Notes: a model not told the origin generated them from the sequence alone. A stretch of DNA of 64,000 bases from Rhodopirellula halodulae (GCF_020966775.1 NZ_JAJKFV010000012.1:62001-126000); one strand, 5' to 3'; shown: positions 47,718-57,755, counted from the first letter of the stretch. Program-made: numbers and translations.

Positions 47718-49868
47718 TTAGTTGGCCATTGCCATGCTATCCGCGTCGGGGTCCGTCGCATCTGGATCCGTGTTGAATCCGTCCGCCTCAGCGGCTTCGG
47801 CTGCTTCCAGTTCCGCCTGGATCTTCGCTTCGATGCGTTCGCTCAAGATGCTTTCTTTCCAAACCACCTGGAACACAAAATCGAGCCGCAGAACTTCCAA
47901 CGTCTGAGTTTCCACCTCGACATCGTCGTCGCCTTCCGCTCGCAGTTGCATCGCCGCCATGGCAGAGACGGGGTCGTAGTCAGGATTTGGAATCTGCACC
48001 AATTTTGGATCTTCTTCGTTCAACAAAAGTGGATACGCAAATCCGAACTCTTTGGGTGTGAAAGTGATTGGATTGCCCTGGCTGTCAGTCAGCGTGATCG
48101 GCTTTTCCAGGAAGTTGGTGGTCAAATATTTCCGGACGTGCTGGCTGCCTTCTTCGCCCTGGTGTTTCGGGCTGTTGTAGTAGTGATAACCCTTGAGCTG
48201 AATGACCCAACCTTCCTCTTCGGGGCCGGTGTCATCGGCGAAATCTTCCGGCAGCGGCGAATCCTTCATCAGGTCGTACCAGTTCGTCATTTCTTCTTCG
48301 TAACGAACCGCCAACCGCTCGCTGAACCAATCCTCCGCCAAGTCTTCATAGAACTTGGTGTCGATTTCGGAGATGTGAAAATCGATTCGATCTTCGAGCG
48401 GCAACTCTTTGATGGAAGGGATTTTGCCATCCGGATAATCCGCTCGCGGAATCATCGAGTTGACCGCGTTGATGACTTCCATCCACATCAAACGACGTTC
48501 CGCGTTACCGGACACTTCTTCGCCCAGCCGGTTCAGGAACGTCAACTTGCTGACCAAGGTCGAATCCTCTGTCTTCTGATTCGAGCTGTACGAAGACATC
48601 TGCGAGACGGCCGATTCGGCACTCTTCCACAAATCCTCGTGTGTTGTTTGCCAGGAACGCTGAGTCAACGCGTACTGGGTGGTCGCCCCAAGCAGCAAAG
48701 CAGCCATGCCGGCCAAAGCCCAGGGCTTCTTGGCCCGAATCATTCGCTCCGTCTTGATCTCGGCTGGGATCAGCGACGTGTGAATCTGACTCAGCCCCAA
48801 GCCCTGCAAGCAGAGCCCGTAACAGACCGCAAACGTCGGTGCGTTGTCGCGGAAGGTTGGGATGCTGAGAACGTCGTCTCCACCGAGTCGATTGAATCGA
48901 TCCAACGTGTGGACTTCGTATCCCAAATTTTTGCCGAGGTAAGCCGCCAGCCCCGGCATCTTGACCGTGTTCCCGGTCACCAGCAATTCCGTGATCTCGG
49001 CTTTCTTGTCGATACTGCGGAAGAAGCCGATCGAACGTTGAACCTCGGTCACCAAGTCATTGAAGACCGGACGCATGGTTTGGAAAACCAACTTCGGATC
49101 CACCGCTTCTCGAGCGTTCCGTTTGAGATGCTCGGCTTTCGCGAACGTCAGCTTCAAGTCTTTGGTCAACTGACGCGTGAAGTGGTTACCACCGATCGGC
49201 ATGCTGCGTTGCCAGATTCGGAAACCGTTGGTGACAATCAGGTCACTGCTGTCGGTACCAATCGACAACAACACGCTCGACGTCGGCGGTTCGTCGGGAT
49301 CAAACGACTCGTTCTCAATTCGCTCGTGGAAGCGATCAAACGCGACCATGTTGTAAAGAGCGATCGGTGTCAGTTGCACCATGTCGACTTCGATGTCGGC
49401 GTCCGTGAACGGCTGCAACTGGCGATAGGCCTGCTCGCGTTTCATCGCGAACAAACCGACTTCGCTTTCCAACGCGTAGCCTTCTTGGACCGTTGCCCCG
49501 GGCATGGTTTGGTAATCCCAAACCACGTCGGACAGTTCAAATGGAATCTGCGTCTTTGCTTCGTAGCGAACGATGTCGTGAATCTTCTTCAGTTCCACCG
49601 GTGGCGGTTTGAAGAACTTTGCCAGACCGCTTTGTCCAGGAACGCTGATGCACACCCGATCACGAATCGCATCGTTGCGTTGAAGCAACTGATCCAGAGC
49701 ATCGGCGATCAATTGGTCTGGGTCGGCGTCGGCCTGCCCCAAGATCTTGGGATACTCGATCAGTTCAAACGCATCCGCGACGATTTCGTCACCTTGTTTG
49801 ACACAGTGCAACGCCTTCAGCGCGCTCTGACCAATTTCGATTCCCCAAACGCCGCCAGATCCGGCCAT
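47718..49868 (-). CDS. pilM: PilM-like type IV pilus assembly ATPase-fold protein with C-terminal membrane segment
   Basis: 716 aa, about twice a usual PilM. The N-terminal half is the actin-like (FtsA/PilM) fold: GVWGIEIGQSALKALHCV, VCISVPGQSGLAKFFKPPP, IVRYEAKTQIPFELSDVVWDY, VDMVQLTPIALYNMVAFDRF, SSVLLSIGTDSSDLIVTNGF and ELLVTGNTVKMPGLAAYLG. After about 375, a TM (KPWALAGMAALLLGATTQYAL) leads to a C-terminal extracytoplasmic region of about 300 residues. This looks like a PilM-PilN-type fusion. It is the first gene of a cluster with two bitopic partners, so I infer a type IV pilus or secretion-type inner-membrane platform. Confidence 0.88.
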   Translation of the reverse strand: MAGSGGVWGIEIGQSALKALHCVKQGDEIVADAFELIEYPKILGQADADPDQLIADALDQLLQRNDAIRDRVCISVPGQSGLAKFFKPPPVELKKIHDIVRYEAKTQIPFELSDVVWDYQTMPGATVQEGYALESEVGLFAMKREQAYRQLQPFTDADIEVDMVQLTPIALYNMVAFDRFHERIENESFDPDEPPTSSVLLSIGTDSSDLIVTNGFRIWQRSMPIGGNHFTRQLTKDLKLTFAKAEHLKRNAREAVDPKLVFQTMRPVFNDLVTEVQRSIGFFRSIDKKAEITELLVTGNTVKMPGLAAYLGKNLGYEVHTLDRFNRLGGDDVLSIPTFRDNAPTFAVCYGLCLQGLGLSQIHTSLIPAEIKTERMIRAKKPWALAGMAALLLGATTQYALTQRSWQTTHEDLWKSAESAVSQMSSYSSNQKTEDSTLVSKLTFLNRLGEEVSGNAERRLMWMEVINAVNSMIPRADYPDGKIPSIKELPLEDRIDFHISEIDTKFYEDLAEDWFSERLAVRYEEEMTNWYDLMKDSPLPEDFADDTGPEEEGWVIQLKGYHYYNSPKHQGEEGSQHVRKYLTTNFLEKPITLTDSQGNPITFTPKEFGFAYPLLLNEEDPKLVQIPNPDYDPVSAMAAMQLRAEGDDDVEVETQTLEVLRLDFVFQVVWKESILSERIEAKIQAELEAAEAAEADGFNTDPDATDPDADSMAMAN

Positions 49869-50020
49869 GGTTTACTTTCAACACGAAGAGACAAGATTTT
49901 TCATATCGATGAGAGGCATCAGCTAAAGTTGACACCGGGGGCGAGACCGGGAGGTGCCAGTGGTCTCGCCAAACCGCTAGTATCCCCTTTTCGCCCCTTC
50001 CCGTCAAATTTTAGTCGCTC

Positions 50021-53000
50021 ATGCCGTCCTTTGCCGAATGTTGCGTCCTAATTCCCTGCAGCACGATCGAAGATTTCCCCTCTCGGTTGGATCATGACGC
50101 CGCGAAAAGTCTGCTTGGCACCCTGACCGCGGTCTGGCACCCGCAATTGCTGGCACTGACCGGCAAGATTCCAGCCTGGTACCGAGCCGACGATGCTCCG
50201 GCTGCCCCCACCCCCATCGGAGGCCTAGGTTCATCCGCGTCACCGGCTTCATCCGCAGGATCGTCGCAAACCACGAGTGACGAAAATTCGCCGAGCGATC
50301 ACGCAACTTCGCCGAGTCTGCCTCTGCGTTGGACACTGGTCCCCGAAGCCAGCCTGGCGAAATTGCCAAGCTCTCTTCGCGAACGTTTGCCGTCCGCCGA
50401 AGCCGATCAACGCTGGGCCAGTCACGAGGAGGCTTCCCACAAGGAGATCTTCGTTCGCAGCCAAAGCCGAGACGATGCGATGGCTCTCATTGATTCGTCG
50501 CTCGATCCGAGTTGGTTCGGCCACTTCCAACCCGGTTCGCTACTTCAAGACACACGGCTGACCACGTCCAAGGGCCGAGAGATCTCGGCGGATGACTTCT
50601 TTGCGCTCGCCTACACCTGGTGGCAGGTGCAAGTCTTGACCAGACGCCTGCGGTACACCAGCAACCTCGATCAGATCTATGTCGAAACCCGAGTCGTCGA
50701 CGCCGCGATCGCATGGTGCGGCGGCGATGCCGACTCGGCCGCGGACGCTCTGCACGATTGCTTCGATGCCTTGGCGGAGGAACGCGACCACTACTTCGCG
50801 TCGGACCCATCGTTGGTGGACCTGACGCTGCTGACGCCGTCGACATTGCCAAAATTTTTGGCTGACAACCAAGACCGCGATCCATCGGGCTCAGACGCCG
50901 AAGAATCCATCTTGGCCACCCCGCGAAATGTGTTGGTGGACGAAACGCTTGCCCAATCGCTTCTTGGTGACGATGCCCCAACACGCGAAGCATTTCAAAC
51001 GGCACTGGCGGGCGATGACCTAGCCTGGTGCGGTGGCGGTCCTGCGGCAAACCTATGTTATGACGAATTGAGCTGTGATCAGCTTGAAGAAGCGTTGCGG
51101 CATTCGATCGCTGCGGCCGAAGAAGCCACGGGGCAACCGATGATCGTGCACGCGCGTCTGGGCGGCAGCACTCCCGGTGAAGTGGTCGCGGCTCTGGCTT
51201 GCCACAAACACGATGGCCAATCCACCAGCCAATGCCGAGGCTTGATCCCCATCGACTTCCTCAACGGCACCGGGTTCGGCGACGAAGCCAAAGTGATCTT
51301 GGGCGAAAGCGGGCACGAGATCGAAGCATTGACCGCCAAGCCGATCGATACAACCGACGAAGCATCGTTTCTGACGCTTGGCACGCGACTCGGCGAAGCC
51401 ATCGATTCGGGTGAGATCGCGACAGCTTTACTGGTCCATTGGCCCGGCGGCCGTTGTGACAGTTTCGACGATTTGAAACGGGCCGCGACCTGGACGCTGG
51501 CACTTGGAAAGTTTTGGAAGATCGACGACTACTTCGTGGACGGCGAGCATCCCTATCACCACGGATCGTCCAGCGTTTCCAAACCCTCGCCGACGGAAAG
51601 ATTGCGGGCGGGGGCAATCGCCATGCGGGAAGCCACTGCCAAACTTCGTCAATCCGTGAAGACGCAATCAACACGAGACCTGCATGGGCTTTCGTTGCTT
51701 GCGAACCCGAAAGCATCGAGTGATCCATCGTCAGCCAATTTTGCCGCATCGTTGGGACTCGCCGATGGCAAGCCCGCCACGTCACCGAATGCAAATTCCG
51801 ACGACGCGACGAAGTCAAAACCGACGGAGCAGGCATTGATCATCAACGCCCACCCGGTCGCGTCGCGTGATTCGGTTGTCGTGAAGGGCAAACTGTCATC
51901 GCGTGACAAGTCGATTTTTCACGCCCAGCTTTCCAAAGGCAACACCCACGCGATCGTGGACGTTCCGGCCTGGGGCTATCGATGGGTCAGCACTCTCGCC
52001 AAGCCAAACGAACCCTCGACCCATTCCGACAACAACGAAGGAGATGATCCACGTTTGGTCCGTTGGGCAAAACAACTTGGTCACTCGATGGGTCGTGGCC
52101 CCAGTCCCATCGTTGACGGACACCGGTTGGTCAACGAATTCATGGAGCTGAATCTGTCGCCGGATCACGGCGGCATCCAAGGAGTCTACAGCGGCAAAGT
52201 TCGTGGCAACCGATTGTCGACACGAGTCGAATTTTCATCGAAAAAGAAGGATCACACGCCTCTCGTCTGCAAGTGTGACAGCATTCGCACGTTGGAAAAC
52301 GGCACCCTGCGAGGCGTGATTGCGATGCGAGGCACGGTCGAGCGACCTGACTCGGGCCAAACGCTCGCGTGGCAATCAGAGGTCGAACTGTCTCGCGGAA
52401 GCCGGTTGGTTCGCTACCGAATTCGTTTCGAAGTGGCCAGCGATGACGCGACACCCTCTGAACTGGACTGGATCAACCATCCCGTGTTGAAGATGGCTTT
52501 CCCCGGCACAGCTCCAGTCATCCGGACGATCGTGCGAGAGAAACTCCATCGCACGAGTGCTCGCCGCTTCATCGCTCCGCTCGGTTTCGTGCACGAAGAA
52601 GACGATTGCCGCACCTTAATCGCGACTCATGGAAACGCCTTGCATCGTCGCAGCGAAGATCGTTTCTGCGAGACGCTTTTGCCTCTGGCCGCGGCCTCCG
52701 CCACGACCGAAGGCTTCACCCCGTGGTATGAGCTCTCGTTTGGTTTCGATGTGCCTCATCCAATCGATTCCGCGATGGAAGCGTGGCGAGAGACGCATGC
52801 GATGCATTTTTCAGCAGGGCAAAACTTGCGAAAAGGCGTTCCGTTTGGTTCCTGGTTGATGCATTCGTCACCCTCATCGCTTCGCGTGCAAGTGGTCGAC
52901 ACTTGCAAGTTAGACGACGGCCGATTGGCAATGCATTTGCGAGCCATCCAGACAACCAGCAAATCTGTTCGCGGGGTTTTGCGTTTCTGCCAAAAGGTGG

Positions 53001-53203
53001 CGCTGGCTCATCCAATTTCCCCTTTGACTAGACCTCTCAGCCAATCCGATTCGCCCGGCACGAATGACGATCAGAAGCCGTCCATTCAAAGCATTGATTC
53101 GGCAGCGATCGATGGTGAAGTCAAATGCGACGACGACCGAATCGAGTTTGGTTCCTCCGGTCATGGAGTGACCCATCTCTGCGTTGTCTTTGACAATCAA
53201 TAA
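50021..53203 (+). CDS. Large alpha-mannosidase-like protein (GH38 C-terminal-type beta-sandwich)
   Basis: 1060 aa, no signal peptide. The C-terminal half follows the GH38 pattern: ALIINAHPVASRDSVVVKG, AIVDVPAWGYRWVSTL, LVNEFMELNLSPDHGGIQGVY, SRLVRYRIRFEVAS, then ELDWINHPVLKMAFP. The N-terminal half (HDAAKSLLGTLTAVWHPQLLALTGKIPAWYRADD) contains Ala/Ser-rich linkers and is harder to place; I could not locate the catalytic Asp pair with certainty. It may be a glycosidase-like protein that has lost or changed activity. Its stop lies 8 bp before the kinase start, so the two are co-transcribed. Function only moderately supported. Confidence 0.75.
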   Translation: MPSFAECCVLIPCSTIEDFPSRLDHDAAKSLLGTLTAVWHPQLLALTGKIPAWYRADDAPAAPTPIGGLGSSASPASSAGSSQTTSDENSPSDHATSPSLPLRWTLVPEASLAKLPSSLRERLPSAEADQRWASHEEASHKEIFVRSQSRDDAMALIDSSLDPSWFGHFQPGSLLQDTRLTTSKGREISADDFFALAYTWWQVQVLTRRLRYTSNLDQIYVETRVVDAAIAWCGGDADSAADALHDCFDALAEERDHYFASDPSLVDLTLLTPSTLPKFLADNQDRDPSGSDAEESILATPRNVLVDETLAQSLLGDDAPTREAFQTALAGDDLAWCGGGPAANLCYDELSCDQLEEALRHSIAAAEEATGQPMIVHARLGGSTPGEVVAALACHKHDGQSTSQCRGLIPIDFLNGTGFGDEAKVILGESGHEIEALTAKPIDTTDEASFLTLGTRLGEAIDSGEIATALLVHWPGGRCDSFDDLKRAATWTLALGKFWKIDDYFVDGEHPYHHGSSSVSKPSPTERLRAGAIAMREATAKLRQSVKTQSTRDLHGLSLLANPKASSDPSSANFAASLGLADGKPATSPNANSDDATKSKPTEQALIINAHPVASRDSVVVKGKLSSRDKSIFHAQLSKGNTHAIVDVPAWGYRWVSTLAKPNEPSTHSDNNEGDDPRLVRWAKQLGHSMGRGPSPIVDGHRLVNEFMELNLSPDHGGIQGVYSGKVRGNRLSTRVEFSSKKKDHTPLVCKCDSIRTLENGTLRGVIAMRGTVERPDSGQTLAWQSEVELSRGSRLVRYRIRFEVASDDATPSELDWINHPVLKMAFPGTAPVIRTIVREKLHRTSARRFIAPLGFVHEEDDCRTLIATHGNALHRRSEDRFCETLLPLAAASATTEGFTPWYELSFGFDVPHPIDSAMEAWRETHAMHFSAGQNLRKGVPFGSWLMHSSPSSLRVQVVDTCKLDDGRLAMHLRAIQTTSKSVRGVLRFCQKVALAHPISPLTRPLSQSDSPGTNDDQKPSIQSIDSAAIDGEVKCDDDRIEFGSSGHGVTHLCVVFDNQ

Positions 53204-53211
53204 GGGAGCCG

Positions 53212-54636
53212 ATGTCCGAATCATTGTCTCCCGTCGCACTTTTTCGCGAAGCCGCTTTGCGTTCCGATTTGGTCCAAGCGGAACAGTGGGAACGCGCGGC
53301 CAAAGAGGTCAAACAAAGCCTGGCGAAAAAAGAACGCCTGAATCCTCAGTTGGTTTGCGAGGAGATGTCCAATGTCCTGGTTCGCGACAACATCCTGACG
53401 CCTTACCAAGCCCAACAAATTCGTGCCGGTCGCACGAAACTGTCGCTTGGCAACTACGTGATCACGGAGTTCCTGGGCCAAGGCGGTATGGGCCAAGTGT
53501 TCGGCGGTGTCCACAAAATCATGGGACGCCGATGCGCGATCAAAGTCTTGCCTTTGCAAAAGTCGGATCCGCTCAGCTTGGAAAGCTTCGCTCGCGAGAT
53601 CCGGCTGCAATCCAACTTGGACAGTCCTTACCTCGTGCGTGCCTTCGACGCCGGAAAGGATGGCAAGGTGCATTACCTGGTGACGGAGTATGTGCCAGGA
53701 ACCGATTTGCGACGTCTGATTCGCGAACACGGGCGTCTGTCGATGCAGCAAGCGGCGTCGATCATTGCGCAGGCTGCCGCCGGATTGGCTTACGCCCATG
53801 ATTCCGGCATCGTCCACCGAGACGTCAAACCCGCCAATATCATGGTGACACCCGATGGTCATGCGAAGGTTTCAGATGTCGGTTTGGCCGCTCTATCATT
53901 CGGCCCCGACGACGATCCTCGCGCAGGAATGGTGGTTGGGACTGCAGACTATCTTTCACCCGAGCAAATTCGAACGCCCGATCACGTCGGTCCGCCCACC
54001 GACATCTACTCGCTTGGCTGCACACTTTATTACGCGTGTACGGGATCCGTTCCGTTCCCCGGCGGTGATTCCAAATCCAAGTGCCGTCGACATTTGAACG
54101 AGATGCCGCTGAAACCAACTCAACATGCACCTGAGCTCAGCGAAGCATTTGTCGACACCATCGCTGACATGATGGAAAAAGAAGTTTCGCGGCGCATCAC
54201 CACCGCGGCGGAAGTCGTGATGCGGCTCAGCCCCTGGGCCACGATGGACTCCGAAATCACGGACGGCAGTGCGGTACCGGTCGGCGAAGGCATGCGTCCC
54301 ATCGCGATTCCAGCAGCAGGCATTCCACGCTTGGAAGACTCTAACGCCGAATCCATGTTGGACGACATGAGCTGGGACCAAATCAGCTCGGCGGGTGATG
54401 AAGCGGTCAATGTTTCCGAAGAATCGCCTTCGTCGATCACTCCGCCTCCCCCACCCCCTCCGGCGGTTGACTCACACGCGAGTGAACTAGCGGCCATGTC
54501 AACGCACGCTGACGAGGACGCGACAAGCATCTCAACGATTGTTTTTGTGTTCAGCATTTTGCTTTTCACGACGATCGGGTTCATCGTTGGTTTCTTCACA
54601 GCCAACGGATGGAGTTTGCCGTCCAACCTGCGATGA
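53212..54636 (+). CDS. Membrane-anchored Ser/Thr protein kinase with DVG motif
   Basis: 474 aa, start preceded by GGGAG at good distance. After an N-terminal helical region (about 1-75, EEMSNVLVRDNILTPYQAQQI, common in planctomycete kinases), the kinase domain has the Gly loop GQGGMGQVF (89-97), the ATP-binding Lys in AIKV (K111), HRDVKPANIM (202-211), DVG at 222-224 where DFG is usual, GTADYLSPEQ and DIYSLGC. A Pro-rich linker (SITPPPPPPP) and one TM near the C-terminus (about 441-463) follow, so the kinase faces the cytoplasm and only a short tail is outside. Coupled to the mannosidase-like gene. Confidence 0.94.
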   Translation: MSESLSPVALFREAALRSDLVQAEQWERAAKEVKQSLAKKERLNPQLVCEEMSNVLVRDNILTPYQAQQIRAGRTKLSLGNYVITEFLGQGGMGQVFGGVHKIMGRRCAIKVLPLQKSDPLSLESFAREIRLQSNLDSPYLVRAFDAGKDGKVHYLVTEYVPGTDLRRLIREHGRLSMQQAASIIAQAAAGLAYAHDSGIVHRDVKPANIMVTPDGHAKVSDVGLAALSFGPDDDPRAGMVVGTADYLSPEQIRTPDHVGPPTDIYSLGCTLYYACTGSVPFPGGDSKSKCRRHLNEMPLKPTQHAPELSEAFVDTIADMMEKEVSRRITTAAEVVMRLSPWATMDSEITDGSAVPVGEGMRPIAIPAAGIPRLEDSNAESMLDDMSWDQISSAGDEAVNVSEESPSSITPPPPPPPAVDSHASELAAMSTHADEDATSISTIVFVFSILLFTTIGFIVGFFTANGWSLPSNLR

Positions 54637-54654
54637 GACAGACCACAAACGACA

Positions 54655-54692
54655 AAAGCCGGCGAGGTGCATTTACCTCGCCGGCTTTCGTT
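54655..54692. terminator. Bidirectional rho-independent terminator
   Basis: A perfect 14-bp stem AAAGCCGGCGAGGT (54655-54668) / ACCTCGCCGGCTTT (54675-54688) with loop GCATTT, between convergent genes. Confidence 0.92.
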
Positions 54693-54725
54693 AATGGATC
54701 TGCTAACAGTGACGGTCGGTTTGGA

Positions 54726-55952
54726 TCAGCGATTCAGCTCGATCCCGAAGGTTCCACCCACGGCCAAGAAGTTTTGGTCGTTCGAACCCAAGATCGGATC
54801 TCCATCCGCCTCGTGGCCGGCTCGCCCAAGGCCCTTGGCCAAGTCGAAAATCTGGAACCCACCTCGCACATGAATCATGTTGGTCAATTGGTAGCCCAGT
54901 TCAGCCCGAACGTCGTAGCCGATGAAGAACTCGTCCGTGCGATAATGCTCGATTTTGTTCTCGGTGCGGTAGAAGGACGTCACATCGGCTCCGACGTCAA
55001 AGCCGTCGTAGAACGTCGAGTCGACCCGTGTGTATCGCATTGCGTGCTGCAAGTTGAGACCGCTGAAGGCACGGAACTCGGCTGAGTATCGGAAGCGGTT
55101 GACGAACTTGAAGTAGCGGAATCCAAGCTGAAGCGTGTAGGCCTCGTTCTCAACTTCAGCAAAGTCTTGCGTCAGTTGTTCGAACGAATCGTCGTTGATC
55201 CCAAGATCGGTGAAGTATGGATTCTGCGAGAGCACCTGAGGTGGCACAACGTTCTCGCCATCTTCACGAGTGCGTGCATAGCGTCTGGTGATTGCCATGT
55301 CATCGAGCGTCACGAAACGGACACCAATCATCGGCTCCAGGATGCCTCCGTAGTGATACGGCTCCATACGCCAAGTCTTGTTGATTTCGTAGCTGTCGTA
55401 TTCGACGTTGTTGGTGCTTCGACCGACATCATAGAAACGAGTTGAATAGCCGAAGTTGTTGTCGTCCTCCGTCAGGGCGTTCTGACCGAACGGTGGTGCT
55501 GGGAATTCCGGTCCGCCATCATCAAATTGCTCATCGTTGAGCCTGTTGATTCGTTCCATTCGGGTGTATTCACCCGCATTCACGTCCAGGTCCGACCAGC
55601 CGAACAACCAACCCGTGTCGTCACCCGGCTTCATGTAGCCAAACTCGTAACGGTGACCATCACCGAAATCGAGCTGGTATTCCGAGCTATCGGCACCGAT
55701 CGTGGTTGGTTCCGACTCGGGACGTTTGCCCCACAAGTGCAACTTGTCGTAGGTTCCGAACCAACCTGTGTGAGCTCGTTTCTTGGGCTTGGCGTCCAGG
55801 ATGTCCGCATCGTAGATCGGTTCGAACCATTGAAAGTCTGGGTCAAACGCGAAAGGATCCGCCAATGCATGCTCCTGGGCGGACACCGAAGCGCCACCAG
55901 CAAAAACCGCCAGGGCTGCCAATAGTTTTGCAGTCAGCTTCCGTACCGACAT
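54726..55952 (-). CDS. Secreted outer-membrane beta-barrel-like protein
   Basis: 408 aa. The signal peptide ends near ASVSAQEH. The mature protein has amphipathic strands ending in aromatic residues (YQLDFGDGHRYEFGYM, YTLQLGFRYFKFVNRFRYSAEF, FIGYDVRAELGYQLTNMIHVRGGFQIFDL) and closes with FLAVGGTFGIELNR, as expected of an outer-membrane barrel. It resembles the uncharacterised barrel proteins abundant in Rhodopirellula. No specific function can be read. Confidence 0.82.
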   Translation of the reverse strand: MSVRKLTAKLLAALAVFAGGASVSAQEHALADPFAFDPDFQWFEPIYDADILDAKPKKRAHTGWFGTYDKLHLWGKRPESEPTTIGADSSEYQLDFGDGHRYEFGYMKPGDDTGWLFGWSDLDVNAGEYTRMERINRLNDEQFDDGGPEFPAPPFGQNALTEDDNNFGYSTRFYDVGRSTNNVEYDSYEINKTWRMEPYHYGGILEPMIGVRFVTLDDMAITRRYARTREDGENVVPPQVLSQNPYFTDLGINDDSFEQLTQDFAEVENEAYTLQLGFRYFKFVNRFRYSAEFRAFSGLNLQHAMRYTRVDSTFYDGFDVGADVTSFYRTENKIEHYRTDEFFIGYDVRAELGYQLTNMIHVRGGFQIFDLAKGLGRAGHEADGDPILGSNDQNFLAVGGTFGIELNR

Positions 55953-56328
55953 CGTTGTTCCACCGTCATGCTAGGAGTTGCCGTCACGTTCGATTGAGTT
56001 TGGCTCAAACAACGTCACTGCTGATCACTGTTAAGTCCCGCCGCCGCCCCACTTTTTGAGCAAACCGCATTGGGTTGTGCCGGTAGTATCGGTTCGCTCG
56101 ATCGAAAAGGCTTAGCCAGATTCCAGGAGGAAACCGTAAATCCTTCAAAAACTGATCCACCGAATCTTTCGGTTTGAAGCAAACAAACCTCCTAATCTGT
56201 CCATTTTGCCACTAACGGTTATTGCTTTTCAGTCGCAAACCGATCCCTTTCGCGGCGTCATTGCATCGCGCAGTCCCAAAAGGAACTGATCTTGCTGCGG
56301 CGACGCGGAGATCGGCACAATCCCCCAC
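55953..56328. other. Divergent intergenic region
   Basis: 376 bp between two divergent starts. It contains a small hairpin ACCGAA-TCT-TTCGGT near 56158-56172 and must hold both promoters; I see no gene, repeat or RNA here. Confidence 0.5.
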
Positions 56329-57708
56329 ATGTCGATGCTCGCTTCCAATCCGTCCTCGCCCGCTGACGTGCCCAATCCGTTTGCAATTGCTTTGCCTGCA
56401 AAAACAGGAACCAAGCAACGGTTCCTGCATGCTTTGCAATTTCTCGCGATCGCGGCGTTGATCACAGCGATCTGGATGGCAGCAACTGTTTACGGGAAGC
56501 AGTATTTGTTGTCGCGTTTGACCGATGGGTTTGACGCTCTCGACACAACGCAAAAGAACGAACGCCTGTTACAGATCGCGGGCTTCGGCAGCTCAGCCAT
56601 TCCCCACCTCACCGAATGCCTTCTCGACGAAGACGACGCGGTCTCAGAAGTCGCGTTTGGACTGCTCACACAACTGCAAAATGACTGGACCACTTACGCT
56701 CCAGTTAGCTCAGCCGAATCGCACGCGTTTTTCTTGGAGGCGATGCAAGACAACGTTGCTTCAACGCCTCTGGAGCAATGGACCGATCGCCAAATCGCAC
56801 GCAGCCGTGCCCTGATCCGCCAATCCATGTTGGAGTTTGCCGACACGAAGTCGTTTGGCGTGAGCGAGCTCGGCGAAGAAACGCAGACGCTAATCGCGAG
56901 TGTGTCCAAACGTTCCCGTGACCTGTTGAACGATTTGGCCCCAGCACCGCGAACGCTCACCAAGACGGCGGTGGCCAAAGTCGCGGCAACTGCTGCCCCG
57001 TCAAAAAGCACTCAAACGGAGTCGATGTGGACCGATTGGCCCCCATCGCGTCCGGTGGAAATCGTGCGATCAGGAACGCGCCAACAACACGAAGCCATCC
57101 AGGTTCGTGAGACGGCCACGCGTTTGGAAGCGGACAAAGAAGACGGGAGCCCGGTCTCTCAGCTAGAAACGGCCAACCAATTAGAAACGGTTCCCCAAGG
57201 CGTCACGGTGCCTCTCAGCCAGGTCCCGCCCAGCACGCCCTCCGTCCATCGAGTGCCAGGATTACCGCAGATCGCTGAAACTGGCCCCCATCGAGTTGTT
57301 CGAGTCAACGCGGAACTGAGCCCTTCGCCATTCCGAGCAATGAATGACGAGACTGTGATTCGTCACCTCGGCAACCCCGATGCGATGCTCGCAAACCAAG
57401 CCCGCGTGGAGTTGACGCAACGAGGATTCAGTAACGCCCAGCTTGAATTCGGATCCGCACTGGCCAGCGCGAAGCCGGCAGATCGCATCGAACTGATTGA
57501 TTCCATGCGGAGATCAGGCGGCTTGAATGCTTGGCCATGGCTGTCGATGTCCTTGGACGACGCCGACCGTCAAGTCCGGCTCCACGTCGTTTCCATTCTC
57601 GCTTCTTCACCAACGAAAACGACGCAAAAGCGACTCCAAGAACGCCTCGAAGTCGAAACCGACCCCCAAGTAGCAACCCGAATTCGTCGGGTCCTTCGAC
57701 TCAGGTAG
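56329..57708 (+). CDS. Membrane-anchored HEAT-repeat-like protein
   Basis: 459 aa. Residues 33-50 form one TM (LHALQFLAIAALITAIWMAA). The first soluble part (about 65-110) has a HEAT-like pair (IAGFGSSAIPHLTECLLDEDDAVSEVAFGLL). The middle (about 200-330) is low-complexity and probably disordered. The C-terminal part has further HEAT-like helices (NPDAMLANQARVELTQRGF, ADRQVRLHVVSILASS, DPQVATRIRRVLRL). I infer a protein-interaction role at the membrane. The family is not recognised beyond the repeats. Confidence 0.78.
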   Translation: MSMLASNPSSPADVPNPFAIALPAKTGTKQRFLHALQFLAIAALITAIWMAATVYGKQYLLSRLTDGFDALDTTQKNERLLQIAGFGSSAIPHLTECLLDEDDAVSEVAFGLLTQLQNDWTTYAPVSSAESHAFFLEAMQDNVASTPLEQWTDRQIARSRALIRQSMLEFADTKSFGVSELGEETQTLIASVSKRSRDLLNDLAPAPRTLTKTAVAKVAATAAPSKSTQTESMWTDWPPSRPVEIVRSGTRQQHEAIQVRETATRLEADKEDGSPVSQLETANQLETVPQGVTVPLSQVPPSTPSVHRVPGLPQIAETGPHRVVRVNAELSPSPFRAMNDETVIRHLGNPDAMLANQARVELTQRGFSNAQLEFGSALASAKPADRIELIDSMRRSGGLNAWPWLSMSLDDADRQVRLHVVSILASSPTKTTQKRLQERLEVETDPQVATRIRRVLRLR

Positions 57709-57755
57709 ACTTAGATTGACGCCCGACCGCCTGCTTCGCCTCCCCTGCCGACACA

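Noticed and set aside
47661-50051. Plus-strand open frame of 796 codons opposite pilM
   Set aside because: It is the complement of pilM; the protein reads as His/Arg/Gln-rich noise while the minus strand has clear PilM motifs.
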